From: Bolinopsis microptera
Taxonomy: Eukaryota > Ctenophora > Tentaculata > Lobata > Bolinopsidae
Direction of reading: 5' to 3'
DNA: 64,000 nt
Assembly: GCF_026151205.1 (NCBI RefSeq)
Contig: NC_087073.1
Location: 5,105,001-5,169,000, forward strand
Positions 11,701 through 22,229 of the stretch are shown one piece after another. Below the pieces are notes generated by a model. The model ran no database searches. It was not told where the DNA came from and worked only from the letters and a program-made list of their open reading frames with translations. The first letter of the stretch is position 1. Every line of letters begins with the position of its first letter. The position numbers and the translations under genes are program-made.

Positions 11701-14700
11701 TGTAGAGTGTATTAATATAAATAGTACATAATATTACAATTGGAACACTTGTCGATTATTGTCATATCACTGCAACTGGTCGGATCAATGCGGATTATTG
11801 TGTCCTCCCGGGACCAAATCATATCACCACATGACACAGAAACGGTTCAAGCGCATATTCACCCGACCGTTTAGCTAGTAATTCATCAGTCATAATATTA
11901 ATAAGCATCACAACAGAAGACCTATCCCTTTGACTCCCATTTTCTCTGCAAGGGGGTAAAAACTGTTTACTGTGATAAGTAAAAGGCATTTACATCTTCC
12001 CTATGGATGAGGTGGAAGCCTGTAAGTGTAAAGGCGAACTGTTCCTTTAATTACCATTTTCCCTCAGGAAGGAGTGGAAGGTAAAGGGGAACTCTCCCTG
12101 CTTGCTAATCTACTCGGAACCACCTCGCCCCCCGCTAGTGGAACATTAAAGATAGACCTGTTTAACGACCATTATTTGGACATGGAGCCGGCTAAAGACG
12201 CCTCCTCAGCGCCCCTTACTAAGTCTGAAAGTGGGGGTATTAGGATTGATGTGAAGAGGGGGGATAGGAGCACGCTGCTCAACATCGCCAACGTAAGTAA
12301 AAACATCTATTGGAATATCGCTGTGGGGGGGGGGGGGGGGGACACCTCAGGTGTGACTGTGAGGTGACCTCACACCTGAGTTTTTGTCTCTTTATGTCTT
12401 CTTAGTTTTTGTATGATTGGGGAAAAGAGGGATAGCGAGAGGAAAAAAAGACAAAAACAGGTGGCCACTCCACGATTAATAATCTCAGTGTATGTAATGG
12501 GCCCAGACTCCAGATTTGATAGGAAGCAGTCGACACTTGCTTCTCGGTTCGAAGTTTATTTGCATTTAATTAAGGGTTTGGACAATGGAAACGAGCGTGA
12601 TAATAAAGGGTAACAAAATTAAACTATGAAACAACACAATGAATAATTCGACAACCTCTACTTCAAATCCTAATTAACCAGACTCGTATCGCCCATAAAC
12701 GCCCAGCGATCTAGTGCTGCAACATAAAACACGGATAGCACGGTCAACTCGCCTTGACCGTGCCTAATCTAGGTGCCCTGAAACAACCACTGTCGATTCT
12801 AAACCTCTAACGACACGTTCCATCCGTGCTCACCAGGCCCCAACCATAACTGGTCCTGGTCCCTTACACTAGTCCGGTATCAACCATGACCCTCTATCGA
12901 ATAGGGTGAGAATGCAAACAAGGGGTATAATAAAGGTGCCCAAGGTACTTAACAGAACAATGAATAATCGAATATTTGCTCAACCAACGCTTAGTCACTT
13001 AGACTCATATTGCCTCAAATCCTATGCAACAAATTCCTAATTGCTCCGATTCATACTGCCTCAAATATTACGCAACACTACCTGCCGTTAATCCTACCCT
13101 TAATCTAGCTTTACCTATCTGAGTCAACCATTGCTGACTATTCCTCCCGGGCTCTTACTCTTAGTCTAGCCTTATCTGTCTGAGTCAACCAGTGCTGACT
13201 ATTCCTCCCGGGCTCTTATTCTTATTTTAGCTTTACCTATCTGAGTCAACCATTGCTGACTATTTCTCCCGGGCTCTTACTCTTAGTCTAGCTTTACCTA
13301 TCTGAGTCAACCAGTGCTGACTATTCCTTCCGGGCTCTTACTCTTAGTCTAGCTTTATCTATCTAAGTCAACCAGCGCTGACTATTCCTCCCGGGCTCCT
13401 AATCTTAGTCTAGCTTTACCTATCTGAGTCAACCAGTGCTGACTATTCCTCCCGGGCTCTTATTCTTAGTCTAGCTTTATCTATCTAAGTCAACCAGCGC
13501 TGACTATTTCTCCCGGGCTCCTACTCTTAGTCTAGCTTTACCTATCTTAGTCAACCATTGCTGACTCTCGCTCTGCCAGAGCCCAGTGTTGTCAAGACAT
13601 CCCCTGGTGTCGGACCAACCATTGTTGACCCCGGCCACAACCAAGCCTGATAATAGTAACTACGTAATGCTCCACTATTCTACGGCCGCCAATATTATAC
13701 TTACCACTATAACCATCTACCTAACTAAACGACCTAACCTTAACAGGTTCTAGCTACAGAACCTGCCCGGTATCAAAATGACCCCCCTCTCGATCGGGTA
13801 AACTGGCACTCCCGATCTCAAAAGGCTAATCGTATTTTCCTCTCGCCCCTGATAGTCTAAACAATCTACCATTTCCCGGGAATTGCAAACTGTCCTGTCG
13901 ATAGCCACAACATAGTACCACTAGTATTCTGTAAACACTCCATAATTCAACCTCGTACTGACCCAAACATATGTTAAACTGACCTCTCTGCACTTAAACT
14001 GCAATAACTGTCGTATACTAATATATGCCCGAAATACTACCGTCACATACTGGACACCACGACCGCCTTATTATAATCACTACACTACCTAGATATTACA
14101 CCATATTACCCTAAATTCATCTCAATTAATCACGGTTTACACAACTTTACAAAATATGTTCTTTCTTAGAACCCTACTATACTGGTACAATAATTTAATG
14201 GAAAATCTCTTACTATAGACCATATCTCTTGCCCGGTCACGGCTTACACAACTTTACAAAATATGTTCTTTCTTAGAACCTTACCATACTGGTACAATAA
14301 TTTAATGGAAAATCTCTTACTATAGACCATATCTCTTGCCCGATCACAGCTTACAACTTTACAAAATATGTTCTTTCTTAGAACCCTATCATACTGCTGG
14401 GACACTAACTGAATGGAAAATCTCGTAAAAATCTTGCCCGATCATGAAAATTTGATCTTTCTTAAAACTTTACTATTCTGGTATAATAAAACACACTTTC
14501 TAAAACCTTTTTTCTGCTCTTCCTCAACCTTCCGAAATACCATGGAGAGCATTTAAAGCCCCACTATAATAATTTAATAAAGTTTCATCAAACTTAACAG
14601 CTTACTTCATTTGTCTATCTTGTCTTTCGTCTCTTATTATCTCCGTCTCGTTCTCCGTTCCGAACATCCTCATCTGGATCCGGTCTCGAGTCTCCGTTCG

Positions 14701-17700
14701 TCGTTCGACATATCTTTTTCTGGCTCTCGTTCTATATCTCCACTCCTTGCCCAGACTATCTTCCTCTGGATCTCTCTCTCTATCTCTGTTCAGAATACAA
14801 GATGATGTATAGCGTCTCAGTTCGTGGGTTTAGTTTCACTGTCTCTCTTGTACTCCAGGTATGTTAATCATCTTCTCCTCACCGTCCCTGTTGGGTAATA
14901 CTCTCCGATAGTTATTTATTAAACTTTGTTTTACTTTTCATTTCAATATCGACAGTTCTTTCAGTTCCAAGTAATTTCTGATTTATCTGATTTTTGTGAT
15001 CAACGATATTGCACTGTTATTTCGATATAACTACTGTTATATAAATTTTGTGACTCATCCTGACTCTGTATCTCCTTCCAGCCTATCCGCATTCTCCCGT
15101 AACTCGTCCCCGACCACTCTGTGGACTGTGTCTCCATTTATCAGCTCTTGTCTCCGACCCGTCTATGTCTCCATTTATCAGCTCACGCCTCCGTCTCGTC
15201 TGTGTCTCCATTTATCAGCTTTCTGTGTCTCCATTTATCAGCTCTCGTCTCCGACCACTTTGTGTCTCCATTTATCAACTCTCTGTGTCTCCATTTATCA
15301 GCTCTCGTCTTCGATCACTCTGTGTCTCCATTTAATAGCTCTTGCCTCCGACCACTCTGTGTCTCTATTTATCAGCTCTCTGTGTCTCCGTTTATCAGCT
15401 CTCGTCTCCAACCACTCTGTGTCTCCATTTATCAGCTCTCGTCTCCACCAACTCTGTGTCTTCATTTATCAGTACTTGTCTCCGATTGTACTGTGTCTCC
15501 ATTTATCAGCTCTCGTCTCCGACCATATTGTGTCTCTATTTATCAGCCTTCGTCTCCGACTACTCTGTGTCTCTTTTGATCTGTTTGGAGAGGCGAATCA
15601 TACACAGTTTAGGCTCTTGAAATCTTCGAATTAAAAATCATCTTGAGAGAACCTCCTCAAATTATTGGTTATATAGTAGTGTTGAAAGTAAGACTGGTCT
15701 CCATTTATCAGCCTTCGTCTCTGACCCCTCTGTGTCTCCATTTATCAGTACTTGTCTCCGATCGTACTGTGTCTCCCTTTATCATCACTTGTCTCCGATC
15801 GCTCTGTGACCCCATTTATTAGCTCTCGTCTCCGATCACTCTATGTCTCCATTATCAGCTCACGTCTTACTGAAGGTGATTCCCTGACCATCTGTATATA
15901 ACGTAAACTTTTTGCCGTATAGATAGTATCTCAACCTAGTGATCGCCACATCTGCTGCATAAAACTCATTGCAAAATGAAGGCCCTAGAAGCTGGGACTG
16001 ACCAGCTCATGGTTTAAACTGGATTCTGAAAATCTAATGTGGCCCCGTTCTCCGTAAAAATATCGCTTCCAATTATGTCCTCTAGAATATGGGCTACAAC
16101 CAATGTTACCCCCATTTTTCTACCTCCTACGCCGACCTTATCGTGCACCTCTCCTTGCACGTATATAGGCGTACCCCCGGGGGCCTTTAACTTCACCACG
16201 GTCTCTTTTACTGTCAGAACACCCTGTAACTTATCCATCAAACTCTTAGATATGATGCTATGCATAGATCCACTATCCACCAGTGCAAAAACCTCCCTAT
16301 TTGCGATTGTCACGGGCAAATACAGATATCCAGCACTGACATTGACCAATGCCCACTCTACACTCTGGCCCCCCTCTGTCTGGTCGTACTCCTCTTTCTG
16401 GCTCTCCTCCTTCTGCTCCACTACATCAGAATCCCTATTATCTGCCTCGGCTTGTTTTTTGTTTACCAGGTAACGCTTCTAAAAGGGACTCTTCTATTTC
16501 AGGAAGGACTCTCGCTAACCCCCATGCCAGCTGGTACACCTCTTTTCCTCTTTCTGGCTCTCCTCTTTCTGCTTTACTACATTAGAACCCCTCTTCTCCT
16601 CCTCTTTGTTTACCAGGTAACGCTTCTAAAAGGGACTCTTCTATTTCAGGAAGGACTCTCGCTAACCCCCATGCCAGCTGGTACACCTCTTTTCCTCTTT
16701 CTGGCTCTCCTCTTTCTGCTTTACTACATTAGAACCCCTCTTCTCCTCCTCAGCTCGCTCTTGTTTATCAGGTACCGCTTCTAAATGGGACTCCTCTCTT
16801 CCCATCATCTTTCCCCAGGATTCAGGAAGGACTCTCGCTATGGTCTTCCTCCTTGGAGAGGGTCCACTACCTTCAGGAGCGTGTATTAGTTTAAAGAACT
16901 GTTATTATAAGGGCTGGCATTAAAGTTCCCTTGTCCCCTCAATGACTGCAGTCCTTCTCTCACTCGTTCCTGCCCTGCCTCCTGATTACCCCGTCCATGG
17001 TTACACTGGGTACTTACATGCCCAGCAACACCACACTTGAAGCAAGTCACACATTGATCCGCTCTATGTCCACTCTTATTGCATTTGAAGCACCTGTCTC
17101 CCATTGGTCTTCTTTGCTGTACTCCTCCTCTTCTGAAGTTCCCTCGCTCTCTTTGAAAACCTCCTCGGCCACCGTGTCCTTGCGTACCATCCATTGCAAT
17201 ATGACCCTGTCTCCCGCATCCATAACAAGTAGGGGGCTTTCTACATTCCTTTGCGAAATGTCCATGCTGTCCACAGGTGTAACCAGCACCGATGTCTCTT
17301 CTCGGCCAGTTCTCTTCCATCACTCGGTTTATCACTCCCTCATCCATCTCTATATCCTCCCCGATTTGGAACAAAAGTTCCTCCTCATTCTTCGTTGGTT
17401 TAGGGTTACGACTCGCCAGGATCCCATCCAACTTAACTGCCCTCTTTAGCGCGGCCTCAAAATCTTCCAATTCTGACTTGATTAACTCGATCCCGATTTC
17501 ATCCTTTAATACCCCAGCTGTAAATACATCTAGCCTGATGGTCTTCTTGATCTCCTCATTCTCCGGTGCATATGCCGCATCCGTCATGTCAGTGACTCTA
17601 GCTGCAAAATCCGAAATTGTCTCTTCCTCTTTCTGACGCATCTCAAAAAGTCTCTTCCTGCACTCCGCCTTTGAATGCACATCACATAGCACCTCTGTCA

Positions 17701-20700
17701 TCCTCTCCAAACTCGCCTCTGCATTTCTCTTCTCGTCCCGGGTTAATCGTAGGGTCTCCACTCTCCTCTGTGCCTTGGGGTCCAAGTACGTCATGATCAT
17801 GTCCACCAAGTCTTCATCCAAGATGTCCGCAGCATTGGAAAATATTTTAAACCCGCTCAGGAAGGTTCTAAAGCTGTGTTTCCCTAGCACAAACATCCGA
17901 GGTTTCATTAATGGGTATTTCTTACACGCTGCTCTGTTTGCTTCTCTGATTCTCCTCTTTTCGGTCTCATTCTCCTGCATAGCTTCTAACTTACCCTCTC
18001 TGAATCCATCTCTTCTTAGCTGTGCTCCCTGCTGCCTCAATTCATCATATTGAGTCCTTAACTCTTCGTTTGCTAGCTCAGCCTCCTGCCGCGCTCTCAT
18101 CATTACCTCATTAGCTATCTTTATCTCTGCCAATTCCTCTCTCGTTTGCTAGCTCAGCCTCCTGCCGCGCTCTCATCATTACCTCATTAGCTATCTTTAT
18201 CTCTGCCAATTCCTCTCTCAGTGCCGCCAAGTCTTCATCCAAGATGTCCGCAGCATTGGCAAATATTTTAAACCCGCTCAGGAAGGTTCTAAAGCTGTGT
18301 TTCCCCAGCACAAACATCCGAGGTTTCATTAATGGGTATTTCTTACCCGCTGCTCTGTTCGCTTCTCTGATTCTCCTCTTTTCGGTCTCCTTCTCCTGCC
18401 TAGCTTCTAGCTTACCCTCTCTGAATCCATCTCTTCTTAGCTGTGCTCCCTGCTGCCTCAATTCATCATATTGAGTCCTTAACTCTTCGTTTGCTAGCTC
18501 AGCCTCCTGCCGCGCTCTCATCATTACCTCATTAGCTATCTTTATCTCTGCCAATTCCTCTCTCAGTGCCGCTTCCCTGACTCAAATTATTTGTTATATA
18601 GTAGTGTTGAAAGTATTAAAATACAATACAAACACTGTCTCTCTCGTTTCACCAGTTCCTCTCTCAGTGTTGCTTCCCTGACTCAAATTATTTGTTATAT
18701 AGTAGTGTTGAAAGTATTAAAATAAAATACAAACACTGTCTCTCTCTTCAACAGTGTACTAATTAAAATACAAACACTGTCTCTCTCTTCAATAATGTAC
18801 TAATTAAAATACAAACACTGTCTCTCTCTTCAACAGTTCCTCTCTCAGTGCCGCTTCCCTGACTCAAATTATTTGTTATATAGTAGTGTTGAAAGTATTA
18901 AAATAAAATACAAACACTGTCTCTCTCTTCAACAGTGTACTAATTAAAATACAAACACTGTCTCTCTCTTCAATAATGTACTAATTAAAATACAAACACT
19001 GTCTCTCTCTTCAACAGTTCCTCTCTCAGTGCCGCTTCCCTGACTCAAATTATTTGTTATATAGTAGTGTTGAAAGTATTAAAATAAAATACAAACACTG
19101 TCTCTCTCTTCAACAGTGTACTAATTAAAATACAAACACTGTCTCTCTCTTCAATAATGTACTAATTAAAATACAAACACTGTCTCTCTCTTCAACAGTT
19201 CCTCTCTCAGTGCCGCTTCCCTGACTCAAATTATTTGTTATATAGTAGTGTTGAAAGTATTAAAATAAAATACAAACACTGTCTCTCTCTTCAACAGTGT
19301 ACTAATTAAAATACAAACACTGTCTCTCTCTTCAATAATGTACTAATTAAAATACAAACACTGTCTCTCTCTTCAACAATGTACTAATTAACATGTAATA
19401 ATTAAAATAACCAGTGTACAGGTCAAATGTAATAATTAAAGCTCTCGCTTATCAGCTCTCTTTTGCTCGGTTTTTACTCTAATTGATAAATCAGTGTCTC
19501 ACACCGTCACTCCATGACTTAATTTCCGTCAGTTCCTCATATTCAAATATTCGGACAGTCAATTCAACACTCTCTTCACAGAAAAGTAGTCCTAATTTCT
19601 TTCATCATAGAAAATACCATGCCCCGGCACCCCTCAAATTTCAAAACCCCTTCAAAACGTTCCAAGTTTTCAAATCAATACACCGCTCTAATTCCCTACA
19701 AGTGACGTCACCACTCTCCGAATAACCTCTCTTCAACCTCCAATGCTAGCATCACCCGGGTCTTATTTATATAATATCTCTTCCTCTATCTCTTCCTCTA
19801 TCTCTTTCTCTATCTCTTCCTCTATCTCTTCCTCTATCTCTTCCTCTATCTCTTTCATGATATCACAATACGTAGCGCTACTAAAAGAAAACAAGTCTGA
19901 CACACTACAGAACGGTTCAGCAGGCAGCCACTCCCACTGAGGCTCTGGTGGCTGAAAGTATGTCAAGTCTGCCGTCTTAAAACTTAAAATAAGACCCGGT
20001 TATCTCTGAATCAACTCATCAAAACACTCTCTCGAACCAATCCCTCAACGGACGGACATATACTCCTCAAAATAACCCCTCAAAACCTGTGCCTCTCCGG
20101 TATCTAACCCCCTTTCCCCTCCATGATGAAAGAAACCCCAAAAATAACATTTAAACTCTACACTTCACCGAGCATTAATTTACTGCTCTTGCACTGCACT
20201 AGTCTAGCAACGGCAACTGACCACACTGTATAATATTACGTTTACGTACATATTTACAAATACTCCTGACCTCTGTCGACTCACTCTCACACACTAAATA
20301 GTCTCCATTACCTTAATTAAAATACAAAACAAACTATCCTATTATAAAATAGGATCCTACCGTTCGCGCCATTTGTAAGCAGTCGACACTTGCTTCTCGG
20401 TTCGAAGTTTATTTGCATTTAATTAAGGGTTTGGACAATGGAAACGAGCGTGATAATAAAAGGTAAACAAAATTAAACTATGAAACAACACAATGAATAA
20501 TTCGACAACCTCTACTTCAAATCCTAATTAACCAGACTCGTATCGCCCATAAACGCCCAGCGATCTAGTGCTGCAACATAAAACACGGATAGCACGGTCA
20601 ACTCGCCTTGACCGTGCCTAATCTAGGTGCCCTGAAACAACCACTGCCGATTCTAAACCTCTAACGACACGTTCCATCCGTGCTCACCAGGCCCCAACCA

Positions 20701-22229
20701 TAACTGGTCCTGGTCCCTCACACTAGTCCGGTATCAACCATGACCCTCTATCGAATAGGGTGAGAATGCAAACAAGGGGTATAATAAAGGTGCCCAAGGT
20801 ACTTAACTGAACAATGAATAATCGAATATTTGCTCAACCAACGCTTAGTCACTTAGACTCATATTGCCTCAAATACTATGCAACAAATTCCTAATTACTC
20901 CGATTCATACTGCCTCAAATATTACGCAACACACTTCCTGCCGTTAATCCTACCCTTAATCTAGCTTTACCTATCTGAGTCAACCATTGCTGTCTATTCC
21001 TCCCGGGCTCTTACTCTTAGTCTAGCCTTATCTGTCTGAGTCAACCATTGCTGACTCTCGCTCTGCCAGAGCCCAGTGTTGTCAAGACATCCCCTGGTGT
21101 CGGACCAACCATTGTTGACCCCGGCCACAACCAAGCCTGATAATAGTAACTACGTAATGCTCCACTATTCTACTACTATCCTAGTCTAGCTTTACCTATC
21201 TAAGTCAACCATTGCTGACTATTCCTCCCGGGCTCTTATTCTTAGTCTAGCTTTATCTGTCTAAGTCAACCAGTGCTGACTATTTCTCCCGGGCTCTTAC
21301 TCTTAGTCTAGCTTTATCTATCTAAGTCAACCAGTGCTGACTATTCCTCCCGGGCTCTTATTCTTAGTCTAGCTTTATCTATCTAAGTCAACCAGTGCTG
21401 ACTATTCCTCCCGGGCTCTTATTCTTAGTCTAGCTTTATCTATCTAAGTCAACCAGCGCTGACTATTTCTCCCGGGCTCTTACTCTTAGTCTAGCTTTAC
21501 CTATCTGAGTCAACCATTGCTGACTCTCGCTCTGCCAGAGCCCAGTGTTGTCAAGACATCCCCTGGTGTCGGACCAACCATTGTTGACCCCGGCCACAAC
21601 CAAGCCTGATAATAGTAACTACGTAATGCTCCACTATTCTACGGCCGCCAATATTATACTTACCACTATAGCCATCTACCTAACTAAACGACCTAACCTT
21701 AACAGGTTCTAGCTACAGAACCTGCCCGGTATCAAAATGACCCCCCTCTCGATCGGGTAAACTGGCACTCCTGATCTCAAAAGGCTAATCGTATTTTCCT
21801 CTCGTCCCTGATAGTCTAAACAATCTACCATTTCCCGGGAATTGCAAACTGTCCTGTCGATAGCCACAACATAGTACCACTAGTATTCTGTAAACACTCC
21901 ATAATTCAACCTCGTACTGACCCAAACATATGTTAAACTGACCTCTCTGCACTTAAACTGCAATAACTGTCGTATACTAATATATGCCCGAAATACTACC
22001 GTCACATACTGGACACCACGACCGCCTTATTATAATCACTACACTACCTAGATATTACACCATATTACCCTAAATTCATCTCAATTAATCACGGTTTACA
22101 CTTTGGCCTATTACATACACTCGTCAGTCATCTTTCCAGGATTTCGGTGAAATGAGCGTGAATAACGAAGACAATGTCAGTAAAGGAGAAGACTTGCTCT
22201 CTCTAATGGACACTCTTGATTCTGACTAG
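5717..22229 (+). CDS. OSCP1: OSCP1 (organic solute carrier partner 1), 7 exons
   Basis: Exons by homology and GT-AG sites: 5717-5893, 6203-6328, 6751-6948, 7113-7214, 7360-7575, 12068-12292 and 22140-22229. They join to 377 codons; human OSCP1 is 379 aa. Every intron is phase 0. Family signatures are FFNLGGEMLYILDQRL (residues 9-24), RLAHSSIMRLNANSMDKL (exon 2), FNHLDALIKY (exon 3), VRVSIFLKDGLQNDKGRFV (exon 4) and the C-terminal GEDLLSLMDTLD (exon 7), all closely like vertebrate OSCP1. The protein is conserved in ciliated animals and was named as a modulator of organic solute transport; its mechanism is unclear. Intron 5 (4.5 kb) holds a LINE and an antisense GPCR remnant. Intron 6 (9.8 kb) holds an LTR element, which leaves the last 29 codons isolated. 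The frame is intact throughout. Confidence 0.92.
6094..6200. repeat. A/T-rich short tandem repeat in OSCP1 intron 1
   Basis: Repeats of 'aataacttaataactcaataac' and 'aaaaatcgataactt' directly precede the exon 2 acceptor. Confidence 0.7.
7576..8130. other. OSCP1 intron 5, 5' part
   Basis: No gene seen. The end (about 8076-8143) is a TAAGTAA-type microsatellite into which the LINE at 8144 inserted. Confidence 0.5.
8144..9930 (+). mobile_element. 5'-truncated non-LTR retrotransposon (RT domain), in OSCP1 intron
   Basis: One frame is open from about 8144 to the stop at 9825 with reverse-transcriptase blocks in order: KNGRATGPDDIPSELI (near 8285), LTLSNCSRKL, SIDMSSAFDTISRETV, TTGAFQGDALSGNLF and GYSDDIDF, which replaces the usual YADD box. 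A C-terminal LINE-like region (ILLYNCNSWAAP, FRWRMLGHILR) follows. The endonuclease and 5' part are missing. The 3' end is a short (ACT)n tail at about 9913-9929. The 13-bp sequence AATAAGTAATAAG occurs at 8131-8143 and 9931-9943, as a target-site duplication would, although the target is itself a microsatellite. The RT frame is intact, so the insertion is fairly young. I do not assign the clade. Confidence 0.85.
10165..11191 (-). pseudogene. Class-A-like GPCR, broken, nested antisense in OSCP1 intron 5
   Basis: An intronless seven-helix-type receptor of about 340 codons starts at the ATG 11189-11191 (MNKDTAQTHAPIDEH) and ends at 10165. Hydrophobic helices are visible: TM1 around 11080-11130, TM2 with MGIALADILKAQ, a TM3-like FNLALTLTFTVNVVNPFRR, TM4 VFVICMVVTCLHFL, TM5 near 10580, TM6 VLMVSLLFFICSTAYFIL and TM7 LIYAAIYPVILVWRKPALR, where YPVIL stands in place of NPxxY. 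Two lesions break it: an in-frame TAA at 11084-11086 within TM1, and a one-base frame change near 10580 beside a run of C, where reading shifts into LIVLVCMLIQIKYLRRTL. The ligand is unknown; divergent lineage-specific receptors of this sort are often chemosensory. A sequencing error at the C run cannot be excluded, but the nonsense codon is a separate defect. Confidence 0.72.
11192..12067. other. OSCP1 intron 5, 3' part
   Basis: No gene is recognised. A 32-codon frame at 11441-11536 is noted but unsupported. The intron ends in 'accattttccctcag' before exon 6. Confidence 0.4.
12325..12340. repeat. Poly-G tract just after OSCP1 exon 6
   Basis: A run of about 16 G residues lies about 30 bp downstream of the exon 6 donor, followed by an imperfect inverted repeat around 'cacctcaggtgtgactgtgaggtg'. 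It is a likely assembly-uncertain site. Confidence 0.6.
12524..14142 (-). repeat. Left LTR (3' LTR of the minus-strand element)
   Basis: It is almost identical to 20377-22101 at both ends. It contains a tandem array of a roughly 61-bp unit (about 13090-13560, marked by 'gagtcaaccagtgctgacta' and 'cctcccgggctctta'). Array copy number and order differ from the right LTR. Confidence 0.85.
14143..15060. repeat. LTR-element interior: three ~115-bp tandem copies, then unique AT-rich DNA
   Basis: A unit containing 'ttacaaaatatgttctttc' and 'atggaaaatctcttactata' recurs at about 14145, 14250 and 14350. The rest is pyrimidine-rich with no RT or integrase motif in any frame. Confidence 0.7.
15061..15880. 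repeat. Pyrimidine-rich minisatellite, ~40 bp unit
   Basis: Tandem variants of 'tgtgtctccatttatcagct' plus 'ctcgtctccgaccactc' run through this stretch. It is interrupted at 15590-15690 by unique DNA carrying one copy of the 34-nt leader-like sequence. Long open frames here in all plus frames are repeat artefacts. Confidence 0.85.
16014..16421 (-). CDS. Retroviral-type aspartic protease of the LTR element
   Basis: The frame of about 135 codons carries the catalytic motif VDSGSMHSII near residue 49 and the C-terminal family pattern DIIGSDIFTENGATLDF near 115, which together define a retropepsin. An acidic Glu/Gln-rich lead-in precedes the domain. Such proteases cleave the Gag and Gag-Pol polyproteins. 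It is read downstream of gag on the same strand, separated by a repeated low-complexity stretch (16440-16790), so a gag-pro fusion is no longer possible in this copy. The frame stops right after the protease where RT would normally continue. Confidence 0.85.
   Translation of the reverse strand: MEQKEESQKEEYDQTEGGQSVEWALVNVSAGYLYLPVTIANREVFALVDSGSMHSIISKSLMDKLQGVLTVKETVVKLKAPGGTPIYVQGEVHDKVGVGGRKMGVTLVVAHILEDIIGSDIFTENGATLDFQNPV
16440..16790. repeat. Tandem duplication, ~157 bp, between gag and protease
   Basis: A segment including 'gtttaccaggtaacgcttct' and 'ggaaggactctcgctaaccc' occurs at about 16463 and again at about 16608, with a third partial copy near 16765. It disrupts the gag-pro junction. 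Confidence 0.75.
16886..18555 (-). CDS. Gag with CCHC zinc knuckles, N-terminal part tandemly duplicated
   Basis: The main frame (16886-18133) encodes a coiled-coil-like Glu/Arg-rich N-terminus (ANEVMMRARQEAELANEE), a capsid-like middle (residues about 70-240) and CCHC knuckles: CYGCGRQGHIA, CFKCNKSGHRADQC and CFKCGVAGHVSTQC, with a further partial CGQHGHFAKEC. Gag packages element RNA; the knuckles bind nucleic acid. A 421-bp direct duplication (for example 17821 and 18242) repeats the N-terminal segment in another frame relation, so the present gag is interrupted near 18133. No ATG is obvious before the conserved REAALREELAEIKIAN start; a stop precedes it. Confidence 0.82.
18556..19395. repeat. 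181-bp tandem array containing the leader-like sequence and the gag 5' end
   Basis: The unit recurs with a 181-bp period (leader copies at 18863, 19044 and 19225, plus 18581 and 18682 with other spacing). Each unit contains 34 nt of leader-like sequence, the first bases of gag ('cagtgccgcttccctga' on the plus strand) and two or three subunits of 'acaaacactgtctctctctt'. On the minus strand the leader always sits directly upstream of the gag reading frame. Confidence 0.85.
19396..20350. other. LTR-element leader region
   Basis: Unique AT-rich DNA without gene, apart from a (CTCTTCCTCTAT)n-type microsatellite at about 19780-19857. The primer-binding-site-like sequence lies at its right end next to the LTR. 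Confidence 0.5.
20355..20371 (-). other. Primer-binding-site-like sequence
   Basis: On the minus strand, TGGCGCGAACGGTAGG follows the 5' LTR end by a few bases. It starts with TGG, complementary to a tRNA CCA end. The tRNA is not identified. Confidence 0.5.
20377..22101 (-). repeat. Right LTR (5' LTR of the minus-strand element)
   Basis: It matches 12524-14142. It differs by an internal duplication: the block with 'ctctgccagagcccagtg' occurs at about 21060 and again at about 21530, and the ~61-bp array between them is arranged differently. It ends 38 bp before the last OSCP1 exon. Confidence 0.85.

Larger units (their letters stand above)
12524..22101 (-). mobile_element. LTR retrotransposon (gag + protease, no RT/IN seen), minus strand
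   Basis: Two long, nearly identical direct repeats bound 9.6 kb: 12524-14142 and 20377-22101. On the minus strand the repeat begins TGTAAACCGTG. A primer-binding-site-like TGGCGCGAACGG follows the 5' LTR at about 20360-20371. Coding order on the minus strand is gag with zinc knuckles (16886-18555), then aspartic protease (16014-16421). The 1.9 kb where RT, RNase H and integrase should follow holds only tandem repeats, so the copy is non-autonomous. A matching 5-bp target duplication is not visible at the ends, and the left inner and outer boundaries differ by a few bases. Gypsy-like by domain type; the family is not assigned. Confidence 0.82.

Noticed and set aside
15060-15640. Open frames of 92-212 codons rich in Leu/Ser/His
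   Set aside because: They follow a pyrimidine-rich minisatellite inside the LTR element and occur in three plus frames at once.
18780-19380. Plus-strand acceptor-like strings 'ctctctcttcaacag' in the 181-bp array
   Set aside because: The element's genes run on the minus strand, and the strings repeat with the array. No plus-strand exon follows.
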